64,000 nucleotides of DNA from Bugulina stolonifera (Eukaryota > Bryozoa > Gymnolaemata > Cheilostomatida > Bugulidae), in NCBI GenBank assembly GCA_935421135.1, contig OW285188.1, forward strand, positions 15,539,233 to 15,603,232, given 5' to 3'. A program made the translations under genes and the position numbers. Numbering within the stretch: position 1 is the first letter of the stretch; each line of letters begins with the position of its first letter. The notes beneath the pieces were generated by a model, which had not been told where the DNA came from, did no database searches, and saw nothing but the letters and a program-made list of their open reading frames with translations. This document shows positions 49,701 to 61,619 of the stretch, in pieces.

Positions 49701-51812
49701 TGAAAACTCCTAGTATATTCAAGTTCAGGGGTACGGAGGCTATTCTATGGAATACAAGCTATTTAAATACGTGTTGCCGAGTGCTGACCTCCCTGTGACT
49801 TGAACTTTGATGACATCATCTGCTCTTTGGCAGAGGCGGCATTTAAAAGGTCTTTAATCTCTTCATTCATCTTCTTTGTTTCTCTTTCCTTAGCTGTTTC
49901 ACTAGCAAGTAGCATCTACAGTACAGGTATTTGTGTATCATAATATACATGTACATCAACAATCACACCCGGAAAACTCACCAGTACAATCAGAAGCAGA
50001 AGCACAATACACACCATAAAACACATCAGTTTAATGTAAATCAGTATGACCTACTATAACACACATACATCACCATGTGCAGTGTCAGCACATGTATACG
50101 TACTACTATTTAACAGGCAGCCGAAGACATAGATACTGGTAAATATACACGATAGTAATATGTACTCAGTTCAATACACATACCAATCCTTACCTCAATA
50201 TTTAATTTATTTTCTGTTTTGGATTTCTTACTGTCATTAAAGTCTTCTTTACTGAATAATATAACAGAAACCCCACCATATTAGCATCTAATGCAATCAA
50301 TACCACACTATGTAAACCGCCAACTACAAGTATGATGCCAAACAGTGAATATGCTCATCTATCTAATATAATAAGGTCATCTGTTACCTGGATGTGCTAT
50401 TGTCAGCTGTTCTTTTTCGGGAGATTCCACGTTCTTTAGCAAGATTCTCAATCTGAAAAATATATGAATATTATGACCAGGTGAAGATCTTGGAATGGTA
50501 AAGATTTATATAATAGACACATGCTCAATAGAGACTTATATATACATGCTATATAAAGACTTGTATAATAGATACATGACATATAGAGACTTTTATTATA
50601 GATACATGCTATATAGAGTACAAACCTGTACATGGTTAGTGGACAAGATCTTGATACTTTCATCCGTTCTTTTATCCATACTACAATCAGTTAATACAGT
50701 ACTTTATTATTCAGTGATATAGTATTTGTGGATTAGTTATAGTTAGTAGCTACATGTACAGTAGTAACGTCTCAGCTTACAGTATGGCATAAAAATAAAA
50801 TATATTGGCCATTATGTAGGCTAAAACGTCAACAAGTATTGACTTGATATTTATTTTTTTACAACTTCTTCATAAGAAAAAGTCAAACTAACATTATTCA
50901 GTTAATAGTGGAAAAAATAAAACAAGATTGCAAAAAGTTTGTTAGAAATCAAGTTACAGTGTAGAACAGTTATTGTATGCCATGACATTGCATACATGTA
51001 GGTCTATGATAGATACATACACTAATAAGCAACGAGACTCAAAGCTAAGTAGAACATCTGCCAGATCAGACATTGTATGTGATATCTTAGTTTCATGAAG
51101 TATTTTTTCAGACAATGTGACACCATCAAGAGGCAGTTTAATCTCCGGTAAATCTAACTCCACCAGTAGCCAGTTCTCTATTGTGGCCTAAAAACACACA
51201 CATATTGGGTGTTATAATATAAGAATTAATAATAACCTGCAAAAATTTTAGACCGATGTATTAGATTAGCCAACAAATTCCAAGAGTTTTATAGCTTATG
51301 CCTAAACGTTATTTTAGGCTGAAATTTTGGTCCACTGCACTAACTATATTGTAGGCCTACAACCCATTTCATCCGCAATATGGCCAGTAATTAGCAGTTT
51401 ACATTGTATTTTTGTTGTAGTGGCCATGAGGAATTGCATGACATATAAATGACCTCATGTATTATAGAGTCTAGATATTCGGTAGTTAAAAACTCACAAT
51501 ATCATCAGAGCTTAGTTTCTGTTCACTGGCCTCTTCCTTCTGCTGGGAATCAGTTGAATATTGTGAATCTTTGGCTTCTAGTGATATTTCTTTCTTTTGT
51601 TCAGCATTTTTCTTTGTACTATCTGACCTTGTACCTGCACTGTTTACAGATGATGGTGTTTCACTGGTTGCCGCTGCCGTTGAAGGTGTGGCTATGAGCA
51701 GTTTGTTGGCATCTAAGATATTTTGTCTTTCTTGCTTTCTTTTAGCAAGCTTATCCCTTAAACCAGCAGTTTTGCTTCTCACTGTCTGAATTTCTTTCCA
51801 TGTATCACTCAT
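46707..51812 (-). CDS. METTL3: N6-adenosine-methyltransferase catalytic subunit METTL3
   Basis: Exons in transcript order: 51498-51812, 51021-51187, 50626-50680, 50388-50452, 50194-50251, 49789-49915, 49206-49372, 48914-49033, 48411-48598, 48096-48134, 47736-47844, 47365-47430, 47153-47265, 46707-46803. The sum is 1,686 nt, or 561 aa; the human protein has 580. The start MSDTW matches the family N-terminus, whose leader helix binds WTAP. Two CCCH zinc fingers lie at about residues 269-321 (CSYGTRGEC…[18 protein letters not shown]). The MT-A70 domain has the catalytic DPPW at residues 381-384 in [15 protein letters not shown], then the conserved [35 protein letters not shown] and [10 protein letters not shown]. 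The enzyme transfers methyl from SAM to adenosine in DRACH contexts of nuclear RNA, as a heterodimer with METTL14 (not in this window). The C-terminus is slightly shorter than in vertebrates. All active-site and RNA-gate residues I can check are present, so it should be active. Confidence 0.97.
48710..48785. mobile_element. 76-bp hairpin MITE in a METTL3 intron
   Basis: The arms CTGATCATATTAAG and CTTAATATGATCAG are perfect inverses. GTTATCC.CTC / GAGAGGATAAC inside them continues the pairing with few mismatches. It lies within intron 48599-48913. The structure parallels the hairpin at 38759. Confidence 0.6.
49019..49113. repeat. 46-bp tandem duplication over a METTL3 splice acceptor
   Basis: CATAATGAACATACTACAGT starts at 49021 and again at 49067, and similarity continues to GCTGTACC in both units. 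The first unit contains the acceptor of METTL3 exon 48914-49033 and the first codons of that exon (YVHYE). The second unit carries a decoy copy of the same acceptor inside the intron. Confidence 0.85.
49404..49434. repeat. short AT-rich hairpin
   Basis: TACGTGTACATA and TATGTACACGTA are perfect inverted arms around a few bases, in the METTL3 intron upstream of exon 49206-49372. Function unknown. Confidence 0.5.
50502..50617. repeat. imperfect tandem repeat of about 32 bp in a METTL3 intron
   Basis: About four degenerate copies of a unit containing AGACTT.TATAATAGATACATG and CTATATAG fill most of the 173-bp intron between exons 50626-50680 and 50388-50452. Open frames through it are a by-product of the repeat. 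Confidence 0.6.
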
Positions 51813-53542
51813 TTTGATATTGAGATTTTAGCCTATGCTTCGCTAGAAAGAAAATAATCAAATACTGCTAAGTTTTTTTTTATTTCTGAAACCTACAGTT
51901 ATATTTTACAAGTTAGATTGAGGCATGATCTTTCATCCTTACAACATATTTCACTTTGGATTATCTAAATAAAAATTAAGAATTGAAACTCTTAAAAATA
52001 TAAAAGTGTAGCAACAAACCTTGGTGCATGTTTAAAACATTGTTTCCATTCCATTCTGAGCAACACCGTAAGATAATTATAATATTAAATATAATATAAT
52101 ATAACTAAATTTAGCTGTGATACTCTACTGATAGATGCATATGCTATGTAGTATAAAATCTTGTTCTCTACAGCATTCAGTAATATTATAGTAGCAAGGT
52201 TAAGGTAGCCTACATATAGCTCTATGAACACAGTGCCTCCAAAGTCATTCAGCGATTCATGGAGTTTAATAATTATTTTATAATATTAATAGAAATAAAT
52301 AGCGAGTCATAGTCGATAATTAATAGTGAGTCGTGACAGTCATTGATCTTGAGACCCGAAGAATGGCCAACTACTATAACACCATAGCCACTTGAGAGCA
52401 ATAGCCAGGCGTAAAATATCATTACATTTTTAAAAATTAAATTTTTAAAATGCATCTATGTGTATTACTATTTAATATATACAATGTAATATTTATGTAC
52501 TTCTAACCAAATAAAAATGAAAGTGTCTTTCTCCTTGAAGGTCGAATAAAGGTTGATTGTCCCTTATAACCCCGGTTTGTTATCGTGATATTTTCACATT
52601 CAGTTACGAGTACAAAATGCGTTATACGTCGAAAACTAAATATTTGGATTTTGCGAATTGCAGGAGAACCCAACTCCTCCCACTTTTATACGGCGTATAT
52701 AGGATGATACCGCACCGTGTTACATTTTTCTAATCTGCGTTGTTACAATCCAACAAGTGCAACTTTGTATGCAAGTCTTATCCTTATCATGTGCCAATCT
52801 TGTCGGTTTTTGCACTTATATAATAGCAAGTTGCCCTACTCAAAATTATCAAGACCAGCACTACACATGTCATTTCAGCTTTTTCCAACTCCATCAAGCA
52901 GTAATATTAATAAACGCAATTATGAGTATGACCAATAATTCACATGATTTTATAGCTGTACATGCATGATGATTGTGTAATGTAAATTTATTATAATTTC
53001 GACTAGTGAAATATAGTTTGTGAATTTGAAAATTCACAAACTTGCAAGGGTATGGCAAAATGTTTAGAATTTATTGAGATGCTAAGCATGGCAGTGCATA
53101 ACAACAACATCACAGATAACATAATGTTATTCAATACTGTTAAAAAGGACGAGGTTACAAAGAAGATAGTATGCACCCAGTTTTATACATTTGTATATTA
53201 TACAAGTAATGTAATATGCAAAAAAACAGTATTGCAAATTTACTTGGTCCATAATGAACAAGGGAGATTAATAATTTCTTAGGACGGATTCATTGTGTAT
53301 GGAAATTAGGATAGATACTATAGCAAAAAATAATATAAAATCTTTGAATTGCCAAACAATTTCCAACAGAATAAAGAATGCATTAACTTTTTATCTTGTA
53401 TAATAAATAGAACCGGTACTACATGTTACTACAGGTCAGTATTTACATGTATATATGCATGTACATGTAGTGTGTGTCCTAGCTGACATGGAGCTATATA
53501 CAGACAAGTTAATATAGTGATGAATCATTGTACTATCCAGGA
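51813..53542. other. intergenic, METTL3 5' side to ERICH2 3' side
   Basis: AT-rich DNA with no supported gene. It must contain the METTL3 promoter. A 26-bp perfect hairpin (GTTTGTGAATT/AATTCACAAAC) lies at about 53017-53042. A 76-codon plus-strand frame at 53052-53282 has no recognisable content. Confidence 0.35.
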
Positions 53543-56500
53543 CTATAGATGTAGAGTCGTGTCATTGTCACCAGCTCCTAGAACGCGGCAGGATAAACTA
53601 GAATCATCTATTTCATTCCCATCATCTTCATCCGAACTATATAAATCGATAGAAACAATGTGATCAACCGATATGGGGTAAAGATGATGGAATACTGGTA
53701 GTAGTTTAAATATTTCATTAATAGTTATGATGGTAGAGTAGATGCCATCGTAGAGTAGATGCCATTGTAGAGTAGCTTGTGATGGGAGTGTAGATATGGT
53801 GGGAGTGTAGATACCATAGTAGAGTAGATGACATGGTAGAGTAGCTTGTGATAGAAGTGTAGATGTGGTGAGAGTGTAGATGTGGTGAGAGTGTAGATGC
53901 GGCGGGAGTGTAGATGCGGTGGGAGTGTAGATGTGGTGGGAGTGTAGATGTGGTGGGAGTGTAGATGCGGTGGGAGTGTAGATGCGGTGGGAGTGTAGAT
54001 GCGGTGGGAGTGTAGATGTGGTGGGAGTGTAGATGCGGTGGGAGTGTAAATGCGGTGGGAGTGTAGATGCGGTGGGAGTGGAGATGTGGTGGGAGTGTGT
54101 ACACATATGGTGAGAGTGTGCATGAAAATGGTGGTCATTGTGTACTCTGGTGAAGCTATAACAAAGTAGTAGAGAATCCTCGTTTATTATTCAATCCTAA
54201 AGTATCACAAATATGAAACAGATGTTATACTGGTCAACAACTACTAGAAAACATAATAAACAGGCTTTTAGGTCATTATATACACATTACTTGCACTCTA
54301 ATGCAATATTATACATATAACTACATGTTATCTATCCATCGTAGTTGCCCTCTCTTTCACTAAGAGGAGAGATTGAAAGTAACTTCAACCACGTCCTGTA
54401 TAGTTCGAGTTTTTCTCAACACGACACGGTTGTATCAATTTCAATTTAGACATTGTTTGCCTGAGCACCATATATGACATTTTTTGACAGGATATGATAT
54501 TGGATTATACAGAAAATAGCTCAAATCAAATGTTGAAAGAACTACATGCATGTTGCAAAAGCATATGTCTTCTGAGGATGCGAACACTTTCACTGTGTCA
54601 GACCAGCATCCTCTGATTGACGAATACAGAAATATCTGACTCAGCGAATATCAGAATTTATAAGCAGAGCATCTTAAACTCATAAGCTGTTAGTATGTGA
54701 GCAGCTATTATATGAACACCTGAGTTCCACAACACCGGCTGTTAAGATAAAGATATGAATAGATAGTGTTTGCCAGAGCACGTGGTAATCAGAAAATCGC
54801 CGCGTGGTTTTTATCGGAATTCGAAATCCAAAATAGATTATTCATGAGAAAACAACCCCACGAAACCATCACAAGTTCAAGCTCTCAGACCTCTTCTGCC
54901 TTTAGGGCAACTAGCTATTAACCAGTACTTTTTGATCACATGAACATTAGGGCTAGTCTTATAATGACCACAAAGGACTAATATTGAGTTACCACCCACT
55001 ATATTAATGAAAGGGCACCAGTAACAATTCACTTATATGCTAGAAAACATGTATATCTTTACATCTGATTAAATTGCACATTTATGACCATCATTCAATA
55101 ACATACCTAGAATCACTATCGCTAGAATCATCTTCCTCGTCGTCTTCATCATCCTCTTCCTCGTCATCTTCTTCCTCGTCATCATCATCACTACTATCAG
55201 AATCTTCAGAATCATCTCCCCTTAATTTTTTAGCTTCATCTAGAAGAATAAATATGCACAGCTCACTACAAGCTACAACTATAATCTTGAAGGTTAAATT
55301 CCTACACACATTATTATGATCTAATCCTTGTATCATATACATGTATATACTGTGATGTGCCCTCTTTATATATACTGGTGTGATCCCTACAGTAAAACTT
55401 GCGTAATTCAAACTCCAAGGGATCGTTTGAATTAGGCCTGAGTTTGAATTGTAAGATTACTTCACTTAATTGAAATCATTCATATAGTGCTCAGCAGAGA
55501 CCAAGGCTAATAGTTTGAACTAACCAAGTTTTTGAATTATCCGAGGCTGAATTGACTATATTAATTAACTATATATTAATTATATACTGTGATAATTTTA
55601 TAAAGTTAGAAGATCGGTCTATATATACATTGTACATACTGTGCTTGAGCTCAGTATGCAACTTATGCCATACTAATTCAAATGTAACAATATAAGTAAC
55701 ATATATGTATCTGTCCAGCATACACTAGCCTGTTGAGGCTGATCTTGGGAATAACACTAGTCTAGATAAAAATATGTAAAGAACCTCTCCTTTTAGTAGT
55801 ATCAGTCAGTAGTTATCCTCTCATGACAAAAAACTAGCAGAGGCTATTCCAATTCATTGTAATATAACAGGAACGGCTAGTATTCAAGAACCATTGCTAC
55901 CAACTTGCATAAATGTGCACTCAAATTACACAGTATAACACCAAAATAATTAATTACCTTGTTCCATTTTCTCTTGGAGCACAGGAAGGAATTCAAGGGC
56001 TCGTCTGTTATTAGGTTCATATAGAAGAACTAAAATATACACTAAACCAGTTACTTCACAACCTATGCATACTACATCTTACACTCTACATGCAGTCTGT
56101 TATGTGCTTATATGGAAGTATGTGTACATTAAACAAATTCACCAATATTATTATTTTACCCACACTTCATATTTCTTTTATCAATCATTTACCTACATGG
56201 ATAACTGAATAAAATATTAAAGATAAAGCAGACTGCAGACTATAGTACAACTTACTCATTTTACATAACTTTAGTCCATTTTCTAAATCATTAGACATGA
56301 CACACTGCAGAAACTCCATGATCAGCTGATTTGGTGCTTTCCGTGTGGATTCATCTTCTGAACTATCATCTGAATCAGAGTCTAAACCAGAAATTATGTG
56401 CATGAGAACAGCTAAATAATATATGCATACATGTATGTAACCCTCTATTTCACAGAGTCCACATTGATAGGTATATTGTGAATCAAATACAACAGTCATA

Positions 56501-58427
56501 TCACATGAGAAAACTCTTGCAGTAACAGTCAGTAACCTTTCAATAACTTGTGTGTACCTCAGACATAAAAATAGAAATCTTATTGCCATGCAGAGTAAAA
56601 TAATCCGGTGATAACTGGTATATTCGTGTATAGTAATTAGCAATCAGTGAACAAGATATGGATAAAGTATTATCCTACTAATACTTACCAGATTTTGAAG
56701 TGAGTGATTTTGATTTATCTGGTTTGCTACTACTTGCACCAAATGAAGTACTGGCAGTTGCTGTGAGAGCAGAGCCACCATCCAGGCTACAATATCATAG
56801 CGTGCTAATGAACAGAATATACGTTTAGAGCTCATTGCCCTGCCTTCCAGTATTAACCTCAAGTGAGAAACCACAGCAATCTACACTTCTGTGTATTAAA
56901 GGGTCCATAGGATGTAAAGGTTTACCAGCTGCACCAATGATCTAATAAAATGTACTATTTACGTAATAGTTACCCACCGTGCCATTGCTACTATGTCATC
57001 ACCATCATCATCATCTAGCTGTAATGAGTCCATATCTACCCTTAGTTCCCTGTAAGTTTAGAGCAAATTAGTATAAAATATTTGCTTCACTGGCCACATG
57101 GTACATAATCATGTTTGAAGATGGAAAAGGGAGTAAAAGAGAAGACAATTTCTAGGAAGAGCAATAGATTATTTTGCTATTGGTAGAACACAAGCTTGAG
57201 TAAAACACTGTTGCTGAAAGCTTGGTTCATAGGCTGTATGATACTGCAGATTCCAAGGTATATTTGAACTTTTCAAGTATATAGCTTTTCTACCAGTCAC
57301 CTTACAATAATAGGCATTTTTACCTTACAACAGTCATGCTATCTATTGGAAAAATAATAATATGAGAATACGACCAGTTAGCTTACCTCTGTGGTTCTTT
57401 TCTTTTCACAGAAACTAATGATTTCTCTACAGTTGGCAATGCTACCCCATTGACAGAATTCACACTGTGTCGTGCACCACTACAATACATGTAACTTTGT
57501 ATGTCATGAAACATACACACCATAACACATGTTGCGTTTTAAATTAAACATCTACCACTAACTGTTGCAGAGAAAATCTGAAATTCTCATATTATTATGT
57601 TTATCACCCTCAACCTAATTGTAACTGGCCCAGTACAAATGTCAAATATAAAACTATCAACATATTTCCACTACAATGCCTAACAGGTTAGAAATAGAGT
57701 ATGTTCCCTTTTAGTTGCTCATATACATCAACCCTTACTGTATTGGTGGTGCCTTCTTGCTACTTGAGGGACGACTCAATGAAGACGATGTCGGCTCAGG
57801 CTCTACAATAAGTAGGCATTACAAGACATTACTAGATGCAATAATGGAGGCTATCAAACTCTAAAATCAATAAAGATTACTTTATTGTACAACAAGATAC
57901 ATTACATCATGTGCACATCAATTTCTACCACATAGTTTAATATGTTTCTCAATGCTCAAGGTAATAACTCAAAATGAAACTAAACTAAACTGTTTGAAAA
58001 AATAAAATGTTCAATTCTAAATTTGACCTATCTTATAACATAATGCATATTAGAAAATTAGTACTGCATCTACATGTTGTATATTATATGCAACGTGCAC
58101 CAGGCCAGAATACTACTGCATGTTTGTTTCTAAGAAGATGTTATACAAAACTTTACATTAGCTTAATAACACAATCACAATAAAACAGGTTACCATAGCG
58201 ATAAGGAATTATTCAAATACATTTATGCATTTCTTACCTTGAATTCCAGCTTCCAATACCTCTAAGCTACCATTGTGGGCCATCTGAAATAAAAAGCAAC
58301 CTACACAAACACTGAACAAGTTACAAAGCCATGCACAATACCATTCAACAAGCAAATGCAAAGTGGATATAATATTACTATTCATTTTACCTTAGACTGA
58401 TGCCTTTGATCACTTTTCTGTCTTTTC
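53543..58427 (-). CDS. ERICH2: ERICH2-like glutamate-rich protein
   Basis: Exons in transcript order: 58391-58427 (5' partial), 58238-58283, 57739-57802, 57387-57479, 56978-57049, 56689-56786, 56256-56381, 55958-56029, 55107-55239, 53543-53636. From the ATG at 58283 the product is 265 aa. The exon at 58391-58427 joins in frame upstream, so the true start is further out and unfound. The only folded-looking part (about residues 148-190) reads APNQLIMEFLQCVMSNDLEN, then LKLCKMILLYEPNNRRALEF. It matches the C-terminal helical module of vertebrate ERICH2 (E/A..FL..VM..D…A.KLC.M.L.YEP.N..A.EF), which resembles a lone TPR-type repeat. Acidic Asp/Glu/Ser runs flank it, as in ERICH2, including a long run at 55120-55200. 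The molecular function of the family is unknown. The last intron carries the 17-bp minisatellite. Confidence 0.8.
53738..54125. repeat. 17-bp minisatellite in the last ERICH2 intron
   Basis: About 14 near-perfect units of GTGTAGATG(C/T)GGTGGGA lie at about 53853-54098. A more degenerate GTAGAGTAGATG(C)CAT-rich leader starts near 53738. Neither strand of the unit has a stop in any minus-strand frame, so three overlapping ORFs of 128-187 codons appear. They are artefacts of the repeat, since spliced ERICH2 skips it. Confidence 0.9.
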
Positions 58428-60222
58428 CTAAAATATAAATATATAAACTATAATTTAATTGGTATCGCATAATACAAGGTGTAAACGATCAACACCAATA
58501 AGAACAACTGTGACATATAATGCTGCAAAGTTCTAGAGTTTGGTGCCCATGACATTTCTGACAAGTGGAACATGACTGATCAAACATTTTTAAAAGTGTG
58601 CAATACAGAAGAGAGAAAACCACACATTGAAAATCTAAGAGTTAAAAGTGATAAAAGAAATAGTAATAAAATTTATATACAAACATTGCGTATGCCATGA
58701 TGTGTGCAAATGAAGAATGAGCTAGACTATACTGAGTCAAGCATAGGTCTGCACCACCCAAAGTAACCTTCTGTGCAACACTGACTAAAAACAAGAAACA
58801 TGCATAAACATAAATAGCAAAAACCATAGGTGAATGACTGAACTAGCTATCTAAGACGCAATCAGAAGCCATATAACTGCTGAGATTATATGTTTGGGAT
58901 TATGGTGCACTATGCACTAGCATACTCTGAGACTATGGCCTGCTGCCTGATGACCTGCTTCGAAAAAAATTACAGTTCAAATCAGACCTCATTCTAACAA
59001 ACACAGTTTTTAAAAAAGCAGAAGGTATGAAGCTGCCAAACAGGTGAAGGAAATTGTTTGTCCTGCCACAGCCACAGGTATGACTGATGGGTGGGATTAA
59101 ACAACAACAGCAGACTAAAATGTAAACCAGCAGCTGGGTCAACTGATACAGCTTCAAAGCCTGGAACCAATTGATGTGGAGGAGCAAATGCCCACAGGAA
59201 ATATGGCTGTTCAGCTATCGAATCCAAATGCAGGAACTGTAGCAAATACAGCCCTAAAGCCTTGAATTTCTCGTCTATAATGAAGAGCCAATACTAGATT
59301 TGTAAAATAGCTGGTTGTGATACATACAATTATACTTTGAAGTATGATTTCTGATAGCTAAGATTAAAGTAAATGACCCAGGAACTCATTTTCCAATCTT
59401 TCGAGCACAGTCCTAATGTTTATTATGAGGTTCTCTAAGTTGCCCAATTATAGAAGAAGTCTAGTAACAATTGCCAGATTAAGCTTATATCTAAAAGACT
59501 AATCTGACAATTGTTGCTAGATTTCTTCTATAATAGGGCAACTTAGAGAACCTCATAACAAACATTAGGACTGTGCGCACAAAATCTGAAAATGAGTGCA
59601 TGAGTAATGTTTTCCACAATAAACTGCGTCTCCGACAATAAGAAATTCCAATACCAACTTCGATTTTGTGTTTACACTACACCAACTTATGCCGGAGTTG
59701 GGCACAAAAGCTGGAGTTGGTGTAGTGTAAGTGTAGCTTAACTTAAACATAGAACTCATAATTTGACCACACAACAAATCATTATCCTTTTTTTTATTAT
59801 CATTATGATGGTGATTATCATGATCATGATTACCTTAGAGTTAGACAATGACACTGACATTAATTTATGGAATTGTATTCTATTGACCTACACTTAGCCT
59901 ACAGGTAGCTTTACATAAAACATAAATACACCAAGGGGTACTTAAAAGATAAAAAATTAAATGGTCATGGTGCACCAGTTTATTAATCCACCACTTTCTC
60001 ATCAAAAATTAATAGTTAGCTACTGATTGGTCAATACATGAATGTTAAATTTATACAAAATAATGACATAATCATAATTAATATTAATTATTCTTATGAT
60101 TATTTTATATAAATATATAAACAATAAAATATATACTATAGTATAATTATATCATTAGATTATTAATAGGCCTATATATAAATATAATAATAATATATAA
60201 AAATAAAATAAATAATATCAGG
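58428..60222. other. no confident gene; possible unfound 5' exons of ERICH2
   Basis: ERICH2 exon 58391-58427 needs an upstream partner, but none could be fixed. A less AT-rich patch at 58,975-59,260 has open frames on the minus strand (83-84 codons, two frames) without recognisable content. The foldback element is listed separately. The 60.0-60.2 kb segment is almost pure A/T. Confidence 0.3.
59406..59575. mobile_element. foldback (hairpin) element, about 75-bp arms
   Basis: CACAGTCCTAATGTTTATTA at the left and its inverse ending CATTAGGACTGTG at the right continue as imperfect inverted arms through GAGGTTCTCTAAGTTGCCC and TAGAAGAA, with a short loop near 59490. No clear target duplication was found. 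The mismatches suggest an older insertion than the palindromes at 23.6 kb. Confidence 0.75.
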
Positions 60223-60455
60223 GTGCTAGAAAGAGCATCCAACCACAATTATTGCTCCTATGCCTCATATAAAAGTCCTTGGGGTCACGCAAACCCGCAT
60301 GGCTTCAAGGCAACTCATCTACCCCTGCCAAAAGAAGGCCATGTCATCTGGGCCTTTCCCACAGAAAGTTGGCCAGCACTGGCACCTGGCAGTGCAAGCT
60401 GCAAGGGGCTGGTCACGCTGAGGAGTATCAGTATAAGCTGGTGAGTGAGTGGGTG
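60223..60455 (+). mobile_element. headless copy of the SINE family
   Basis: It begins GGGTGCTAGAAAGAGCATCC and follows the core and tail of the SINE at 17849-18138 (TTGCTCCT.TGCCTCATAT, then AAGGCCATGTCATCTGGGCC, then CTGGTCACGC). The tRNA-like head is absent. The tail ends in a GAGTGAGTGGGTGAGTG run. A 12-bp insertion-like GCACCTGGCAGT differs from the other copy. Confidence 0.8.
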
Positions 60456-61599
60456 AGTGTGAGAATGGAATGGCCATTTTTCTATTTAAATTCCTTGCCT
60501 AAAAACATCACAATAATATTAATATCAAGGAGTAACTCCTTGTTAATATTAACATAAAATGTATTAATCAAAAATATAAAATTAAGAGCACATTACATCA
60601 TCCATGTACATGTAAGTAGGGGGCTTAGTAAGTAGGGGGCTTAGCCATTTTTTTTAGATAATCATAATGATGTATTTTTTAAATATTTTTTTATTTATTT
60701 ATAATTATTATTATCATAATTATTATTAATTATATTATTATAATAAAATCAAATGTTATATCTATATCTTATGGTTATATGATACATCACCCAACCGAAT
60801 ATTCATTTATGGGTCAATACAGAACAAAAACTCTATAAACAAGATCCATAATAAATCATGGCACAGTTTGTCACTCTATTTGACTATTTCTATGTACTAA
60901 ATCATTATCAAAATTAGTTTTTGAACCTTTGCTTTGGTTGTAGCACTGGTGAGGTAGCTTTTCCAGATCACTCCCTAGTTCAGCATATTTCGTTAACTAC
61001 TACGTTTGCCCTTGACCCCAGAGCGTTAAGCAAGGACTATGTTGCTTATGGCAAATAATTATCTTTGCTTATGGTCACGTGGTCCATAGTGTCATGTTTG
61101 TTTCCATCTTTGAGGTTAATACCTCTATGGTCAGTACTAGCGGTTTCAGTTTTATTTTTGTAATTTTCTATTTGAATGAGCTGAAAGGAGTATGTGAAAC
61201 TAAGATTAATGGCAACATTTGCAATTTTCAAATTGTTTTAATGTTACGCCCTTAAAATAAGTACGTTGACTGTCAGAAGATAAGATAAAGTTGAGATAGG
61301 TAAGAAAAGTGAATAACTTAAGAGATTCAAATTGAAATTTAATCTTCGATTATATTTACTTTTTTAATTTAAAAAAGTTATTATGGTGCATCACTCCTTG
61401 ACTTATACTACTACTAATTCTGTTATAGTACTTGTTATCTACAGTGATATTCAGATGATAATCTGAATGATTATACATCATCATGATCACATCATCATCA
61501 CAGATAATCAATGTAATAATAATAATAAAATGATTAATAATAATTTAATAATGCAATGTAAGTTGTTTATTTGATGTCATTTGCTTATTTTTTTGCATT
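60456..61599. other. no gene seen
   Basis: Very AT-rich, with TAAT/ATTA runs near 60.7 and 61.5 kb and a tandem GTAAGTAGGGGGCTTA at about 60612-60643. The motif ATACCTCTATG near 61120 resembles an end of the 23.9-kb transposon family, but no partner was found. Confidence 0.3.
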
Positions 61600-61619
61600 T
61601 TGTTTTTTATGCAGCCTAA

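Noticed and set aside
53853..54098. CRISPR-like regular repeat array
   Set aside because: The units are directly adjacent with no spacers, and the locus is an intron of an animal gene.
53543..54138. Three long overlapping minus-strand ORFs (128-187 codons)
   Set aside because: They arise from the stop-free 17-bp tandem repeat. The real coding exon here is only 53543-53636, joined by splicing to 55107-55239.
55074..55319. Plus-strand poly-serine ORF
   Set aside because: It is the antisense reading of the acidic GAT/GAA-rich exon of ERICH2.
58933..59245. Two overlapping 83-84-codon minus-strand ORFs
   Set aside because: They have no family match or splice partners, and similar open length in two frames suggests compositional bias.
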